Source of the DNA: Bradyrhizobium sp. CCGB01
GTDB taxonomy: Bacteria; Pseudomonadota; Alphaproteobacteria; Rhizobiales; Xanthobacteraceae
Direction of reading: 5' to 3'
Assembly (NCBI RefSeq): GCF_024199795.1
Contig: NZ_JANADK010000001.1
Location: forward strand, 6,510,001 to 6,574,000
Length of the DNA: 64,000 nt
Shown here: positions 52,576 to 63,080 of the stretch, piece by piece
Layout: each line of letters opens with the position of its first letter
Numbering within the stretch: position 1 is the first letter of the stretch
The notes under the pieces: model-generated
Database searches by the model: none
What the model was told of the DNA's origin: nothing
What the model saw: only the letters and a program-made list of their open reading frames with translations
Translations under genes and position numbers: made by a program

Positions 52576-53793
52576 ATGCAGTCTCAAGGCAAGATCGTCG
52601 TCGCGAGCCAGCACTATCCGCCTGATCCGAGCACGACCGCCGCGATCATGGCAGAGATCGCCTGCCGCGTCGCCGTCGACCACGAGGTCATCGTGCTGTC
52701 GGGTTCGCCCGGCGAATTGCCGGCCTCGCAAACCGGCCCGGGCAAGCCGCGCGTGATTGCCATCAAGAACCGGATGGCGGGAAAGACCGCGCTGGTGCGG
52801 CGTGGCGCCTCCGAACTGCTGTTCGCGACGCGCACCTTCTTCGCGCTGATCCGGGAGCTCAAGTCAGGGGACGTCGTGCTCACCGTGACCGCGCCGTTCA
52901 TGCTGCCTTACGCGGTCGCGGCAGCGGCAAGATGCAAGGGCGCGCGCTCGGCACTGATCATGCACGACCTCTTCCCCGATGTTCTCGTGATGGCGGAAAT
53001 CCTGAAGCCCGGCTCGTTCGTGACGCGGACGATGCGCGCGGCCAACAGCCTGATGTTCCGCGCGCTCAATGCCGTCATCACCATTGGCCGCGATGCGGAG
53101 CGGCCGCTATTGAGCTATTCCGGCATGACGCGGAACAAGATCCGCTTCATCCCGAACTGGGCGACGCTCGTACCCGCGGCACGTCCCCTGGCGCCGGACA
53201 ATCCGTTCCGTAAAGCGCTGTCCGCGCGATTCATTGTCGGCCTGTCGGGCAATCTCGGCTTCACCCATGATCCGGAGATCGTGTTCGAGGCGGCACGCCT
53301 TTTGACAGACGAGCCGGACATCCACTTCCTGTTGTCCGGCTGGGGCATCGGCTTCGAGCGGCTGAAGCAGTTGCAGACTGACGCGAACTTGCCCAATGTG
53401 TCCTTCGTGGCGCGGGTCGCGGATGCCGAGCTCGAGGCGTTCCTGGCGGCTGCCAATCTCTGGATCATTCCGTACCGGAAGGACGTGGCGGGGGTGTCTG
53501 TGCCAAGCCGGTTCTACAATCTGCTGGCGGTCGGCCGTCCCGTGGCGCTGGTCTCCGAGCCGGAAGCCGAGGCTGCGTTGACGGTGGTGGAGAACGGGCT
53601 TGGCTGGGTCGTGACGCCGGGCCGCGCCGATCAGCTCGCCGACGCAATCCGCGCGGCATCCCGTTGCGACGAGAATGCGATGGCGGAGAGCGCGGTGAAG
53701 GCAGCATCGAAGTTCGATCGCGCCACCGCGATGAATGCCTACGCCGCCCTGGTCGACGAATTGTTGCGCAACCCCGAGCTTTCGGAGCAATGA
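52576..53793 (+). CDS. Glycosyltransferase family 4 (WcaI-like)
   Basis: A 405-residue GT-B enzyme starting MQSQGKIVVASQHYPPDPST. The donor-binding domain carries FIVGLSGNLGFTHDPEIVFE, FLLSGWGIGFERLKQLQTDA and the late acidic SVPSRFYNLLAVGRPVALVS segment. It probably adds a sugar to a lipid-linked repeat unit on the cytoplasmic face. It is 2 bases after the dehydratase gene, in one operon with it. Confidence 0.88.
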   Translation: MQSQGKIVVASQHYPPDPSTTAAIMAEIACRVAVDHEVIVLSGSPGELPASQTGPGKPRVIAIKNRMAGKTALVRRGASELLFATRTFFALIRELKSGDVVLTVTAPFMLPYAVAAAARCKGARSALIMHDLFPDVLVMAEILKPGSFVTRTMRAANSLMFRALNAVITIGRDAERPLLSYSGMTRNKIRFIPNWATLVPAARPLAPDNPFRKALSARFIVGLSGNLGFTHDPEIVFEAARLLTDEPDIHFLLSGWGIGFERLKQLQTDANLPNVSFVARVADAELEAFLAAANLWIIPYRKDVAGVSVPSRFYNLLAVGRPVALVSEPEAEAALTVVENGLGWVVTPGRADQLADAIRAASRCDENAMAESAVKAASKFDRATAMNAYAALVDELLRNPELSEQ

Positions 53794-53860
53794 TGAGCAA
53801 CGCACGACGATATTATACCGGTATCGACTGAGTAGTTGCCGGACTCGACCGCAAGGGTGT

Positions 53861-54793
53861 TTAGGACGAGGACCCCACCGCCAGCCGCAATCCATGGGTC
53901 ATGCTGAGCGGCGGCGTCCAGCCGGTCGACAGCGCGGCGGAAGTGTCAATCTCCATAGATCCTACCAAGCTGTGGCCCAGCTCCGGCCTTATCGCTTGGA
54001 GGGCGAGCGTCAGAACCACCGAGGGCACCGGCAACAGGATAGCGGTCCGGTTCATCGCCTGCCCGATCCGACGAACGAAAGCAGTCGTCGAAATCTGCTC
54101 GTCATCCGCGATCAGAAAAATCTGGTAAGGACGCGCCACCGGCAGGGCCATCAGATGTGCGACAAAGGACGCGAGATTCTGCACGCTGACGAACGCCCGC
54201 TTGTTATCGACGAGGCCAAGCGGAAGCGGGATCCGCCGTCTGATCGCGCTAACGAGGTGACGGAAATTACCGAGCGCTTCGCGTCCATACACCAATGGCG
54301 GGCGCACCACAGCTACCCGCATCTTGGATTGTGACGCCAGGCGCTGCAGGGCAGCCTCAGCCGCAGCCTTGGACCGTCCGTAAACGCCGCGTGGCACCAC
54401 TGCGTCATCCGGCATGAACGGCCCTCGCCCATCCGTCGAGCTTCCGTTGACCAGGATTGTGCTCAGAAACACGAACCTGGACACCCCAGCCCGCGCGGCG
54501 GCTTGGGCCAGTTGCAGCGTACCTTGTGTATTCACTGTGTCGTACAGCTCAGCCGCGTGCTCCTCATTAGGGTGGTGTACCCGGGCGGCCAGATGGACTA
54601 CCGCGTCCACTCCCACAAGAGCTGCGTCCCAACTGGTAGTTGCCCCTATCGAACCGACCACGACATCGTTCTCTCCGGCCCGGCCGGCCCGTAGCGCCCG
54701 GCGTACCCGATAGCCGCGGCTCTCAAGCAACGGGACGAGATTGCGTCCGACAAATCCGGTTGCGCCGGTGACGAGGACGACCGGTTGATTCAT
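53861..54793 (-). CDS. NAD-dependent epimerase/dehydratase (extended SDR)
   Basis: A 310-residue protein with Rossmann motif VTGATGFVGRNLVPLLESRG, HLAARVHH, a serine/threonine at FLSTILVNGSS and the catalytic Y-x-x-x-K as VYGRSKAAAE. It resembles 4-reductases/epimerases acting on UDP-4-keto-6-deoxy-HexNAc, which would accept the product of the CapD-like dehydratase to give a quinovosamine- or fucosamine-type sugar. That substrate link is inference. It overlaps the upstream glycosyltransferase's end by 4 bases. Confidence 0.88.
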   Translation of the reverse strand: MNQPVVLVTGATGFVGRNLVPLLESRGYRVRRALRAGRAGENDVVVGSIGATTSWDAALVGVDAVVHLAARVHHPNEEHAAELYDTVNTQGTLQLAQAAARAGVSRFVFLSTILVNGSSTDGRGPFMPDDAVVPRGVYGRSKAAAEAALQRLASQSKMRVAVVRPPLVYGREALGNFRHLVSAIRRRIPLPLGLVDNKRAFVSVQNLASFVAHLMALPVARPYQIFLIADDEQISTTAFVRRIGQAMNRTAILLPVPSVVLTLALQAIRPELGHSLVGSMEIDTSAALSTGWTPPLSMTHGLRLAVGSSS

Positions 54794-55986
54794 GGCGGTG
54801 CGCGCTCCAGCAGACCCAGTCCATATCGATGCGCTCGAACGACCCGTTTAATGGTCGAGGAGAAGCTCTCGGCGAACTCCCGCACCCGCCCGCCCAACTG
54901 ATCGTTCATCTCGCGCACCACAAACGCAGGGTGCGTGAAATCCTGCAAATGGGCGGCCAGCGCTGTGGCATCGTCGGCGCCAAAATAGCGGGCGCGCTCT
55001 CCAGCCTGCTCACGGTGCACGTCGATATCTGATAGCATCATCGGCACGCTGAACGATTTTGCTTCCTCGACCGTGGTGCTCCAGCCCTCGAAGCGAGATG
55101 GATTAATCAGCGCTGCACTGGAACGCAGAAGGGCATAGACTTCGGCGAGCGGAATCATGCCGAGGTAGCGGAACTGCTGTGCCAGGCCGCGGCCTGCCGC
55201 TTCATGCACGATTTGATCGAGATATACCGGATCATTCGGATCACCGCCGCCCGATGCAGCGACAACCGGATGAACGCCTCGCTGAGCAAGCAATGAAAGC
55301 GCGTCTAGGACAATCCTGTGGTTCTTGTGGCGCCAGAACTGGTTGGGGACATAGAAGTACGTTCTCGGCAGATCGTACTTCTGGAGCACTTCTACCGGAT
55401 CCAGCTTGAGCAATTCGGCCGAAGGCTCGCTGGCGAACCTCACGACGGCGGTTCGGCCCTTCGTCCGGGGATAGTAAGAAAAGCAATCGCGCTCGGCGCT
55501 GCGGCTACTCAGAATGATGGTGCGGCCAGACAGGACCTGCAGCTGAAAACCCAATTCACGCCGTCGTCTCGCATTGTTAGGGAACAGATGCGGCAGCTGC
55601 CGATGTTGGAAATCAGGAATCCAAGCCACCGTCGGATAGGGAGACTTCCATCCGAAGAAGCGGGCGTTCTCCCAGACCGCATCGATCTTGTGGTGGCGAA
55701 AGCTGGCAATCGCACGGCGATCCTGAGCGAACATGGTCGGCAGCAACGAGGTCAGCGCAGGCCGATCGAAGTGCACCGAGCAAACAGTTTCGGCCCCCGG
55801 CACCTTTCGGATAGGCGCGAGCTCGCCAGCATCGTGAGCTTCGCTCGCAAACACCACGGGCGTGATAGCGCCCGGGCAGTATTTCGCAAGCGCGTGGAAC
55901 AGGTTCAGTTGATAGTTGTAGCCGCCCGCCCAAGCCTTGCGAGAAATCAAGGTGAAGGCGAGCCGGATGGGGCGAGCGTCGCTCAA
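54790..55986 (-). CDS. Glycosyltransferase (GT-B, family 1/4)
   Basis: A 398-residue protein. A TTG at 55986 overlaps the previous stop and gives MSDARPIRLAFTLISRKAWA; longer in-frame sequence to 56049 lies inside the neighbour. The C-terminal half has the GT family 4 pattern: FYVPNQFWRHKNHRIVLDAL, YLGMIPLAEVYALLRSSAAL, INPSRFEGWSTTVEEAKSF with the conserved E-x7-E. It probably builds a surface glycan; donor and acceptor unknown. Confidence 0.85.
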   Translation of the reverse strand: MSDARPIRLAFTLISRKAWAGGYNYQLNLFHALAKYCPGAITPVVFASEAHDAGELAPIRKVPGAETVCSVHFDRPALTSLLPTMFAQDRRAIASFRHHKIDAVWENARFFGWKSPYPTVAWIPDFQHRQLPHLFPNNARRRRELGFQLQVLSGRTIILSSRSAERDCFSYYPRTKGRTAVVRFASEPSAELLKLDPVEVLQKYDLPRTYFYVPNQFWRHKNHRIVLDALSLLAQRGVHPVVAASGGGDPNDPVYLDQIVHEAAGRGLAQQFRYLGMIPLAEVYALLRSSAALINPSRFEGWSTTVEEAKSFSVPMMLSDIDVHREQAGERARYFGADDATALAAHLQDFTHPAFVVREMNDQLGGRVREFAESFSSTIKRVVRAHRYGLGLLERAPP

Positions 55987-56909
55987 TAGTCCTGCCCCTT
56001 GAACCAGCTTACATACTGAGTAATACCGTCCCGGACCGGGATGTGCCAACTGAACGGAATGGCGGAAAGCTCCCCCGCGTCGGCGACTAGGCTGAAGGGA
56101 TCGCCCGCACGGACCAGGCCCGAAAATCGAACTGCGATATCGCCACCCCAGGCTTTTGTCACCATATCGGCGATCTCGGCAACGCTGGTAGGGATACCGC
56201 TGCCGCCATTCAGCACCTTCAGGGGCATCCCGTCAGTCCGTGCGAGCCCCGCAAGCAGTCGCACGACGTCCCGTACATCGATCCAGTCACGCGCTTCGTT
56301 GCCGGTGCCACCCAAGACGAGCTCGCGCTGGCCTTGCGCTAGACGCGAACAGAGGTCCCAGAGCAACTGCTTGCGGAGTGAGGGACCGTACACTGAGAAT
56401 AACCGGATGATGGTCGCGCGAATGCCGAACGAGATCGCGTAACTGCGGCAGAGCTGCTCCATAATTAGCTTGTGATGGCCATATGGCGACATCGGCTGCG
56501 TTTCGGCCTCCTCTGAGATCGCGCCAGCATGATGGGCGCCATAGACCGCCGCACTGGACGCGACAATCAACCGGCACTCGGGCGCCAAGCCGCGAAGCCA
56601 TTCCAGCAATCGAGCCGTGCTCGCGACGGTGCGCGAAAAATCCTCAAGTGGCTGCGCGATCGACAATCCGACCGAAGATCCGCCGGCCAGGTGGAAAATC
56701 GTGGACGGCAGCCCGGATTGGCCGGCCAGCGTGTTGAGATTGGCCGAATCGATTTCCCCGTTCAGCCACTGCCCCAGACCGATGAGCTGCCGTTCGGGTT
56801 CATTGATGGCGCCATGACCAATGCCATGTACGGCATGGCCCTGGTCAGCCAACACGCGCACCAGGTGTCGACCGATGAAGCCGTTGGCGCCCGTGATCCA
56901 CGTCGTCAT
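55983..56909 (-). CDS. NAD-dependent epimerase/dehydratase
   Basis: A 308-residue extended SDR: TTWITGANGFIGRHLVRVLA Rossmann motif, FHLAGGSSVGLS, ASSAAVYGAHH and catalytic YGHHKLIMEQL (Y and K). Late segment GTGNEARDWIDVRDVVRLLA is typical of UDP-glucose-4-epimerase-like enzymes. It makes or interconverts a nucleotide sugar for the cluster. Coupled to the glycosyltransferase by stop/start overlap. Confidence 0.89.
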   Translation of the reverse strand: MTTWITGANGFIGRHLVRVLADQGHAVHGIGHGAINEPERQLIGLGQWLNGEIDSANLNTLAGQSGLPSTIFHLAGGSSVGLSIAQPLEDFSRTVASTARLLEWLRGLAPECRLIVASSAAVYGAHHAGAISEEAETQPMSPYGHHKLIMEQLCRSYAISFGIRATIIRLFSVYGPSLRKQLLWDLCSRLAQGQRELVLGGTGNEARDWIDVRDVVRLLAGLARTDGMPLKVLNGGSGIPTSVAEIADMVTKAWGGDIAVRFSGLVRAGDPFSLVADAGELSAIPFSWHIPVRDGITQYVSWFKGQDY

Positions 56910-56911
56910 GT

Positions 56912-57763
56912 TTACGCCTTGTGGCAGACAAATGAATAAAGCCGGCCCGGACGATTATCGAAAGGTCCCGCCACCGACAGCAGCGACGTGAACACGGCCT
57001 TGGAACCCAACACAGCGCGCCACAATGGACCGGCGGGAATTTTCCGCGACAGCTTTTCCACAACAGCGGCTCGTAGGGTGTCAATCGTATAGGGAAACAG
57101 ATTGATCGGGCTCTGCAACGGCGCGAGAATCTCTACCCGCTCAAACCCGGCTGCGCGAAGTGCACCTGTATAGCGATCGAGAAGAAACGCATGCTCGCCC
57201 CCATAGAGGTGATGCAGGGGATGCTGATCGAGGAACTGCCCGAGATCGGCTTCCTTGCTGATCACGTGCTCGCGCGCTGCGATGAAAATTCCGCCTGGAC
57301 GAAGTACGCGAAACATTTCACGGCAGGCGCCGTCGAGGTCGCGGGTGTGGTGCAGCACAGCGCGGGCGAATACGACATCGAACGCGCTATCGTCGAATGG
57401 CAGGCGCTCGGAAAACTCCTCGACGACTTCGATGGGCAGCTTGGCCTCGGCGGCCAGCGTCCGGATCGCCACCGCTCCGACGATGGCGCTGGGGTCCGGC
57501 TCGAGCGCGATGACTGCAAAGCCCTCGCGTGCGAGGGCGTAGCTGGCAATGCCGCGCCCGGCGCCTACGTCAAGCGCCCGGCCGCTACGGCCCCGCAGCA
57601 ACTTTGAAACCGCCTGCCACTCGTCGCTGGCGAAATAACGTTCCGCCGCGGCGATTAAAGGGTCGTCATAGTAAGCGTCCAACACGAGTTGCCGCTGGTT
57701 AGGCTGATCACGTAGCCAGACGACCGCATCCTCCCACGTCGGCCTTTCGGAATCAGCGTTCAT
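56912..57763 (-). CDS. Class I SAM-dependent methyltransferase
   Basis: A 283-residue enzyme. Motif [21 protein letters not shown] (D65, G69-G71), acidic EPDPSA after the second strand, [20 protein letters not shown] and [20 protein letters not shown] in canonical order. It may methylate a sugar of the polysaccharide. It overlaps the acyltransferase 3' end by 11 bases and sits 2 bases before the epimerase gene. Confidence 0.87.
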   Translation of the reverse strand: MNADSERPTWEDAVVWLRDQPNQRQLVLDAYYDDPLIAAAERYFASDEWQAVSKLLRGRSGRALDVGAGRGIASYALAREGFAVIALEPDPSAIVGAVAIRTLAAEAKLPIEVVEEFSERLPFDDSAFDVVFARAVLHHTRDLDGACREMFRVLRPGGIFIAAREHVISKEADLGQFLDQHPLHHLYGGEHAFLLDRYTGALRAAGFERVEILAPLQSPINLFPYTIDTLRAAVVEKLSRKIPAGPLWRAVLGSKAVFTSLLSVAGPFDNRPGRLYSFVCHKA

Positions 57764-58406
57764 CGAAAGAAAGTTCTCTTATGATAACAGCGGGGTTGCC
57801 CCCCACAATTGTATATGGCGGGACATCTTTGGTAACGACGGCGCCCGCAGCGACGATGGCCCCCTCTTCAACAGTGACGCCGCGTAACACAAATGCACCG
57901 GCACCGATCCACGCGTCATCGCAAATTCTGACCGGACGTTCGCCGAGAGAAAGCTTTTGTGGATGGCCGATCTGGTAGATTTGCTTAGTCTGTTCATGGC
58001 GATCCACGGCCCGCATCGGGTGAGTCAGGCTATCTAAAATGTTGACGGAATGCGAAATTAGTACGCGATTGCCAACCGTGACGGATGCCGCTGACCATAT
58101 TCGCGTTCCCTCGCCCACATAACACCATTCGCCAATGTTAATTTGTCCGCCATGCGCAAAGACAAACAATTCACCCAACACATGTGTATTGGCGCCTATA
58201 TTTATTTTTTCACTGTCTCCGCTGGCATTTTTTATTCTTGCGACGCTCGTCAAAACGGTACCCTGCCCAATGCGACAAGTAGCGCGTCCAATTAACCGCT
58301 GGCCAAAGAGATGGAGATTTATCCGCTTCCGCATTTTGAGAATCGGACGCGTTATTGTCCTGAGTAGCCCGTTGAGTTCGCTCGTTGGAATATTCTCAGT
58401 GGCCAC
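57753..58406 (-). CDS. Hexapeptide-repeat (LbH) acyltransferase
   Basis: A 217-residue protein with left-handed beta-helix hexapeptide repeats ([76 protein letters not shown]) and the family end [10 protein letters not shown]. It transfers acetyl or similar groups to sugars, WcaF/maltose-acetyltransferase style, with [13 protein letters not shown] supplying the active-site His. The start is GTG at 58406; the ribosome site is weak. The upstream gap of 146 bases shows nothing notable. Confidence 0.88.
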   Translation of the reverse strand: MATENIPTSELNGLLRTITRPILKMRKRINLHLFGQRLIGRATCRIGQGTVLTSVARIKNASGDSEKINIGANTHVLGELFVFAHGGQINIGEWCYVGEGTRIWSAASVTVGNRVLISHSVNILDSLTHPMRAVDRHEQTKQIYQIGHPQKLSLGERPVRICDDAWIGAGAFVLRGVTVEEGAIVAAGAVVTKDVPPYTIVGGNPAVIIRELSFDER

Positions 58407-58552
58407 AATACTTTACAATCTCTTGTCACGGTCGGAAGGCACCGCTTTTATAGCGTACGAGGTCATGAACTTCCAGTTGTTCCGCCCGCGAACTCATCAT
58501 TTGTGCGCAAGATCAAGGCCCAAATCCTCTGATCGGCGGACTCTCGGGGCAA

Positions 58553-59641
58553 CTAGATCCTCACGACGAGATCGACAAACTGCTTCCATTGCGCAGCCTT
58601 GCCATAGGCCGCCGAGATCCGACTTCGTCCTCGGCCGGCCATCACGGCCGATTCCGGCCAGCGTTCCAGACACTTTGAAGCGATTTCAGTCGCCTGCTCG
58701 GGACTAGCATAAATCTCCATGGTCAGCCCCGCTTCTATTCCGTCCGGATAGCTGCCGGCGTCGGACAAAAGGAGCGCGCCGCACCCCATGGCCTCAAAGC
58801 AGCGCATATTACCGCGGTCGGTGCCGGCCATATCGACGGCGCCATTCAGCACGATCTTTGACGAACCGAGAAGTTCGTAAAACGATTTCCCGAATACCGG
58901 CGGTTGCGCGATGCTGGCAATGGCCTGGGGTCGCTGATGCTTTCTTAACGGCAGCAAGCTGCCGAGCGCGCTTTCCGCAAGCCATGTCAGCCGCGACGAG
59001 TCAAGGCAATAGACGATCCGGCGGCTATCGGCCAAACTTGCCACCTGCTCGAGTGTCTTTGCCCGCGCGGTATGATGCCGCGAATACCCTCCGACAAAAA
59101 GCACGTCGATCGGCCGATCGCCATGACCATAACTCTCCATCAGTGGGTCGAGCGCAGGAAAGAAAATCTCGGCGCGACAGCCGGTGCGGCGCCAGGAATC
59201 CAGGATCGAGGGAAAGTTTCCCAGCACCGCGCCATAAGCCGTCAGATCGGCCTTTCCCGACGGTGCAGCCCGCCAGCACAGCGTTTTTCTGACGCAGCCC
59301 GGAAGCTTCCGCACGAACGTGCTCGGATAGCGCACTGGATCCAGATTATAGAACACCTCGGTGCGGTGATGCTCGATCTGGGCGAGCAATATGGTCTCAA
59401 GCGGCGGCTTGCCCTGAATTCCCTGCTCGCGGGCCCAATGACGCTGCAGGGTTTCATCGTCACCATTGGTGAAGAAGGCCTCCGGCGCTTCGTCGAGTAC
59501 CGGCTTGAGGAAGTGCAGAGCGCCAAACCGATCTTCCAAGAAAATGCTGCGCCGCTCGACGAAACCGCGGGCTCCCGCGGCAAGCTGATTCAGGCGTTTT
59601 AGATAGGAGGGATAGAGACCGCTATTCTGGAATAACCGCAT
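58553..59641 (-). CDS. Glycosyltransferase, CgeB-like (family 1 type)
   Basis: A 362-residue protein. The C-terminal half resembles CgeB/Glyco_trans_1_2 enzymes: IDVLFVGGYSRHHTARAKTL, LLGSSKIVLNGAVDMAGTDR, NMRCFEAMGCGALLLSDAGS, YASPEQATEIASKCLERWPE. The N-terminal half is less conserved. It ends 3 bases upstream of the asparagine-synthetase-like stop region, in one minus-strand operon. Confidence 0.78.
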   Translation of the reverse strand: MRLFQNSGLYPSYLKRLNQLAAGARGFVERRSIFLEDRFGALHFLKPVLDEAPEAFFTNGDDETLQRHWAREQGIQGKPPLETILLAQIEHHRTEVFYNLDPVRYPSTFVRKLPGCVRKTLCWRAAPSGKADLTAYGAVLGNFPSILDSWRRTGCRAEIFFPALDPLMESYGHGDRPIDVLFVGGYSRHHTARAKTLEQVASLADSRRIVYCLDSSRLTWLAESALGSLLPLRKHQRPQAIASIAQPPVFGKSFYELLGSSKIVLNGAVDMAGTDRGNMRCFEAMGCGALLLSDAGSYPDGIEAGLTMEIYASPEQATEIASKCLERWPESAVMAGRGRSRISAAYGKAAQWKQFVDLVVRI

Positions 59642-59644
59642 GGG

Positions 59645-61483
59645 TTACGCATACCTCGCCAGCATCCACTTCATGTTCAGATAAGGCCAGATTCGCCCGA
59701 CCGTTTCCCAATCCCAGGTCCTGGAAGACGTCAGGCGTATGACGGTCTTGCGCAGACCGGGCTCGTCCACCAGCTCGGTGAATGCCGGAACCTGCCGATC
59801 GAGCAAATCCGCCGTCCAGCCGGAAAGCGGCCCGTTCAACCACTCTGGCATCGGCGAATTGAAGCCGACCTTGCGGCGTCCCATGCGAATGGACTCCGGC
59901 ATATGTTTGGCCATCGCACGGCGCGCGACGACCTTGGTGTAGCCATCGGATGCCTTGCTGGAATCTGGTAGCGCCATAGTGTAGGTCACCAGGCGCCAGT
60001 CCATGAACGGCATCCGGACCTCTACTCCGTGCGCCATCGAAAGGCGGTCGAAATTTCGCAAGATCGTCGGCAAGACGGTGCCGTGGAACATTCGATAGAG
60101 GCGCTGGTTCAATGACCCCCAGTCACGCGGCAGCGGGTCGTCCTCGCCGACTAGGCTGAACTGGGCCGGGATACCACGCAGACCGCCGCGCAAAAAATAA
60201 TGCCCCTGCCGCTTGATCATCAGCGTCCGCATTAAATCCACGCCACGCCTGGCAATTGCCGAACTGGACGACAGACCCGCGAGTGCATTTCTGGCCCAAA
60301 ACGCCGTCGATTGCCCCTCCTGCAGGTAGGCTCCCATCAACTCATCCGCCCCGTGGCCATCCAGCGATACCGTCACGTTCTGGCGCCTGAGCTCCTGATA
60401 AATCAACCAGGCCGCGCTTGGCAGCCCGATATAGACGTCGTCATTGTCGTCCAAAATCCGGTCAATATCGGCCAGCGCGTCGTTCCGGCCGATTTCAAGG
60501 AAGGACGGCGCGACGTCCGCCCAGGCGGCGGCTTCCTCGGCCATGGGCCGCTCGTCATTTATGGCGCCGGGAAAGGTCGCAACGAATGCGTGGCGCCAGG
60601 AGGCATTGTCGCGCGGTCCCATCCCCGCTTTTTCATGCGCCGCCATGGTGCAGATCACGGCTGACGAATCGAACCCGCCTGACAAACAAGTTCCGATCGG
60701 CACATCGCTGCGCATCCGCAGTGCGACGGCATCCTGGAACAGTTCGCGAAAGCGTTCGACGCGCTCGCCCTCGGTGGCCGGGACCTCCGGCAGATGATCC
60801 ACGGTGCGCCACCAGCGCCGGATCTCTAATCGCCCGTGACGAAGCCACATGCAGTGACCAGCCTGCAGGCGGCGCACCTTCCGGCACAGCGTCCGTTCGC
60901 TTCCTTCGACCCCGAAAGCATCGATCAACAGCCGCCGTGCGACTTCGGCATCCAGCGCGGCGTCGATCAGGCCGCTTCGCACCAGCGCGCGTTGCTCGGA
61001 TGCGAAAACAAAGCGCTCTGGCGACCACGAATACAACAGCGGCTTGATACCGAAACGGTCGCGCGCAAGAAATAAACCCTCCGTCTCTGTATCGAAGATC
61101 GCCAGCGCCCACATTCCGTTGAAGCGCGACAACATCCCCTCCTGCCACACCCGCCACGCGGCGAGAATGACCTCGGTGTCGGACTGGCTGCGAAAGACCG
61201 CGCCCTGCGCCTCTAGCTCGCGCCGAAGCTCGAGGAAATTGTAGATTTCGCCATTGAACACGATCACATGACGACCGTCGGCGGATACCATGGGCTGAAA
61301 GCCACCCTCGCCGGGATCGATGATCGCCAACCTGCGGTGGCCGAAAGCCAGGTTTCGGTTGGCGCTGAACCAAGTTCCCTCGCCAAACGGGCCGCGATGC
61401 GCAAGCAGGTTTGTCAGTCGCGAAATTTCCGCGGGATCGACCGAGTTGCCGCGAATATTGAGGATGCCAGCAATCCCGCACAT
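59645..61483 (-). CDS. asnB: Asparagine synthetase (glutamine-hydrolysing) type enzyme
   Basis: A 612-residue AsnB-type protein. The N-terminal glutaminase starts MCGIAGILNIRGNSVDPAEI with nucleophile C2. The synthetase domain has the PP-loop SGGFDSS at 268-274 and the SLDGHGADELMGAYLQEG motif. Start taken at 61483; the frame is open upstream into the flippase gene but that part is shadow. In glycan clusters such enzymes often amidate a uronic acid or other sugar carboxylate instead of making free asparagine, so the role may be polysaccharide modification. Confidence 0.88.
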   Translation of the reverse strand: MCGIAGILNIRGNSVDPAEISRLTNLLAHRGPFGEGTWFSANRNLAFGHRRLAIIDPGEGGFQPMVSADGRHVIVFNGEIYNFLELRRELEAQGAVFRSQSDTEVILAAWRVWQEGMLSRFNGMWALAIFDTETEGLFLARDRFGIKPLLYSWSPERFVFASEQRALVRSGLIDAALDAEVARRLLIDAFGVEGSERTLCRKVRRLQAGHCMWLRHGRLEIRRWWRTVDHLPEVPATEGERVERFRELFQDAVALRMRSDVPIGTCLSGGFDSSAVICTMAAHEKAGMGPRDNASWRHAFVATFPGAINDERPMAEEAAAWADVAPSFLEIGRNDALADIDRILDDNDDVYIGLPSAAWLIYQELRRQNVTVSLDGHGADELMGAYLQEGQSTAFWARNALAGLSSSSAIARRGVDLMRTLMIKRQGHYFLRGGLRGIPAQFSLVGEDDPLPRDWGSLNQRLYRMFHGTVLPTILRNFDRLSMAHGVEVRMPFMDWRLVTYTMALPDSSKASDGYTKVVARRAMAKHMPESIRMGRRKVGFNSPMPEWLNGPLSGWTADLLDRQVPAFTELVDEPGLRKTVIRLTSSRTWDWETVGRIWPYLNMKWMLARYA

Positions 61484-61485
61484 GG

Positions 61486-63039
61486 TTACGTAGCCCTGAG
61501 AGGTAAGAAACGAGTGGCGATGACGCGCAAATCCCGCCAGCAGACGGCGCCGTGCGGGCCAGCCCGCGAAGCCGTAACGACGACGACGAAAATAATGGCG
61601 GCCGCAACGCAATAGAGCCCCCCCACATACCACCAGTGCGGCACATGGTCGAATAACGCGTCGCGAAGCGCATATCGCAACGTAAGGGCGGTCGCGATGC
61701 CGGTTCCGAGCGGCAGCAATACGAAATGGGCGACGCGCGACCACATGCCGGCGATGCTGAAACTTCGTCGCAGCAGCAGGTTGGTCGCGACGATTTGGGC
61801 GCTCATGCCGACGCAGGCGCTCCAGCCTGCTGCCTGCCATCCGAAATAGGGCAGCGCGAGTGCGCTGGTGGCCACGGTAAACACCGCTGTCACCAGCGAG
61901 ATCAATGCAATGGAGCGGGACTGGCCGTGCGCCAGAAGATAGAATGCGAAGACATTGGCGCTGCATCCAAGCATGCCGGCAATCGCGAGCACGACCAACA
62001 CACGCTGGGCTTCAGCCGCCACTTCCGGGCCAGTCCATAGATAAAGCAGCGGGCCGGCGACCGGAACCAGGGCCCCGAGGGCGCTCGCCGCAAGCACGTT
62101 GAGGATCCAGGAGGACCGAAACAACAGTTCGGCTTTCCGATCGCTGGATTCTCTTTGCAAGGCGCTGAAAAACGGGAACAGGATTTCGCCGACTTTCAGG
62201 ATGCCAATATACATCGCCTCTTCGAGCCGCTGCGCGATGGTATAAAATCCGACAAACTGCGGCTGCAACAGCGCGCCCAGCAGGTATCGATCCACCTGCC
62301 CGGAGAGCAGCCCCCCACCTTGGGCGGCGAGTTGCCAGGATCCCACATTGACGAGATCGCCAAGCGGGCCGCGATGAAGCGCTGGACGCGCCAGCCATTC
62401 GCCGAGCCGCAGGCGCGACAGCACGAACACCATCAGCAGACTTGTCGCAAAGCCCAGCGCCTGGCAGCCGAGAAACGTCGACGCCTGGGGCCAGGACGGG
62501 ATCAGCACCACCATCGAGCCCGTCGCGACGACGGCGCTGGTAATGTTGATCGAGGAAATTTGCCGATAGTCCTGGCGCGCTGTGAACAGCGTGAGAAACA
62601 CCGCCGAAAGGCACTGGCACAGCCACCCGACAGCACCCAGGGCAAAAGCGCGTCCGAGATCGTTGGCACTGTCGCCGCTCAGATGAAACGCAAGGCGCGC
62701 GAGTGGCGGCCCAGCCACGACAAAGCCGATCACGATCAGCCCGCCGATCCCGACGGCCAGCAGCAACGCCGTGGCGAAGAAACGTCGGGCATCGTCGCGT
62801 TCGGCAGGCGCCAGGCGGTGGGCAAGTTCACGCGCGGTCGATAATGCGAGGGCATTGCTGAATGCCAGAGCGGGCGCGAGACAGGCCATCACCAGACCGG
62901 CGACGCCAAACGCGGCGAGGCCCAGCCGGAAGACGACGAACGGCAGGATCACCAGATTCAAGCCAACACCGATGACAAAGGCCGCCGCATTCCATGCGGA
63001 ATTTCCCAATAGACGAAAACTGCCGTCCGGCTCAGCCAT
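61486..63039 (-). CDS. Wzx-type polysaccharide flippase (MOP superfamily)
   Basis: A 517-residue inner-membrane protein with about 12-14 hydrophobic segments, starting MAEPDGSFRLLGNSAWNAAA. Recognisable MOP/RfbX features are VGSWQLAAQGGGLLSGQVDR and YLLGALLQPQFVGFYTIAQR. It would flip lipid-linked repeat units to the periplasm, the central step of Wzy-dependent assembly. Its presence argues that the cluster makes a repeat-unit polysaccharide. Two bases separate it from the asnB-type gene. Confidence 0.88.
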   Translation of the reverse strand: MAEPDGSFRLLGNSAWNAAAFVIGVGLNLVILPFVVFRLGLAAFGVAGLVMACLAPALAFSNALALSTARELAHRLAPAERDDARRFFATALLLAVGIGGLIVIGFVVAGPPLARLAFHLSGDSANDLGRAFALGAVGWLCQCLSAVFLTLFTARQDYRQISSINITSAVVATGSMVVLIPSWPQASTFLGCQALGFATSLLMVFVLSRLRLGEWLARPALHRGPLGDLVNVGSWQLAAQGGGLLSGQVDRYLLGALLQPQFVGFYTIAQRLEEAMYIGILKVGEILFPFFSALQRESSDRKAELLFRSSWILNVLAASALGALVPVAGPLLYLWTGPEVAAEAQRVLVVLAIAGMLGCSANVFAFYLLAHGQSRSIALISLVTAVFTVATSALALPYFGWQAAGWSACVGMSAQIVATNLLLRRSFSIAGMWSRVAHFVLLPLGTGIATALTLRYALRDALFDHVPHWWYVGGLYCVAAAIIFVVVVTASRAGPHGAVCWRDLRVIATRFLPLRAT

Positions 63040-63080
63040 GTGGGCGATCGGGCCTCTGGTTGTCTTGATTGCTGCGGAAT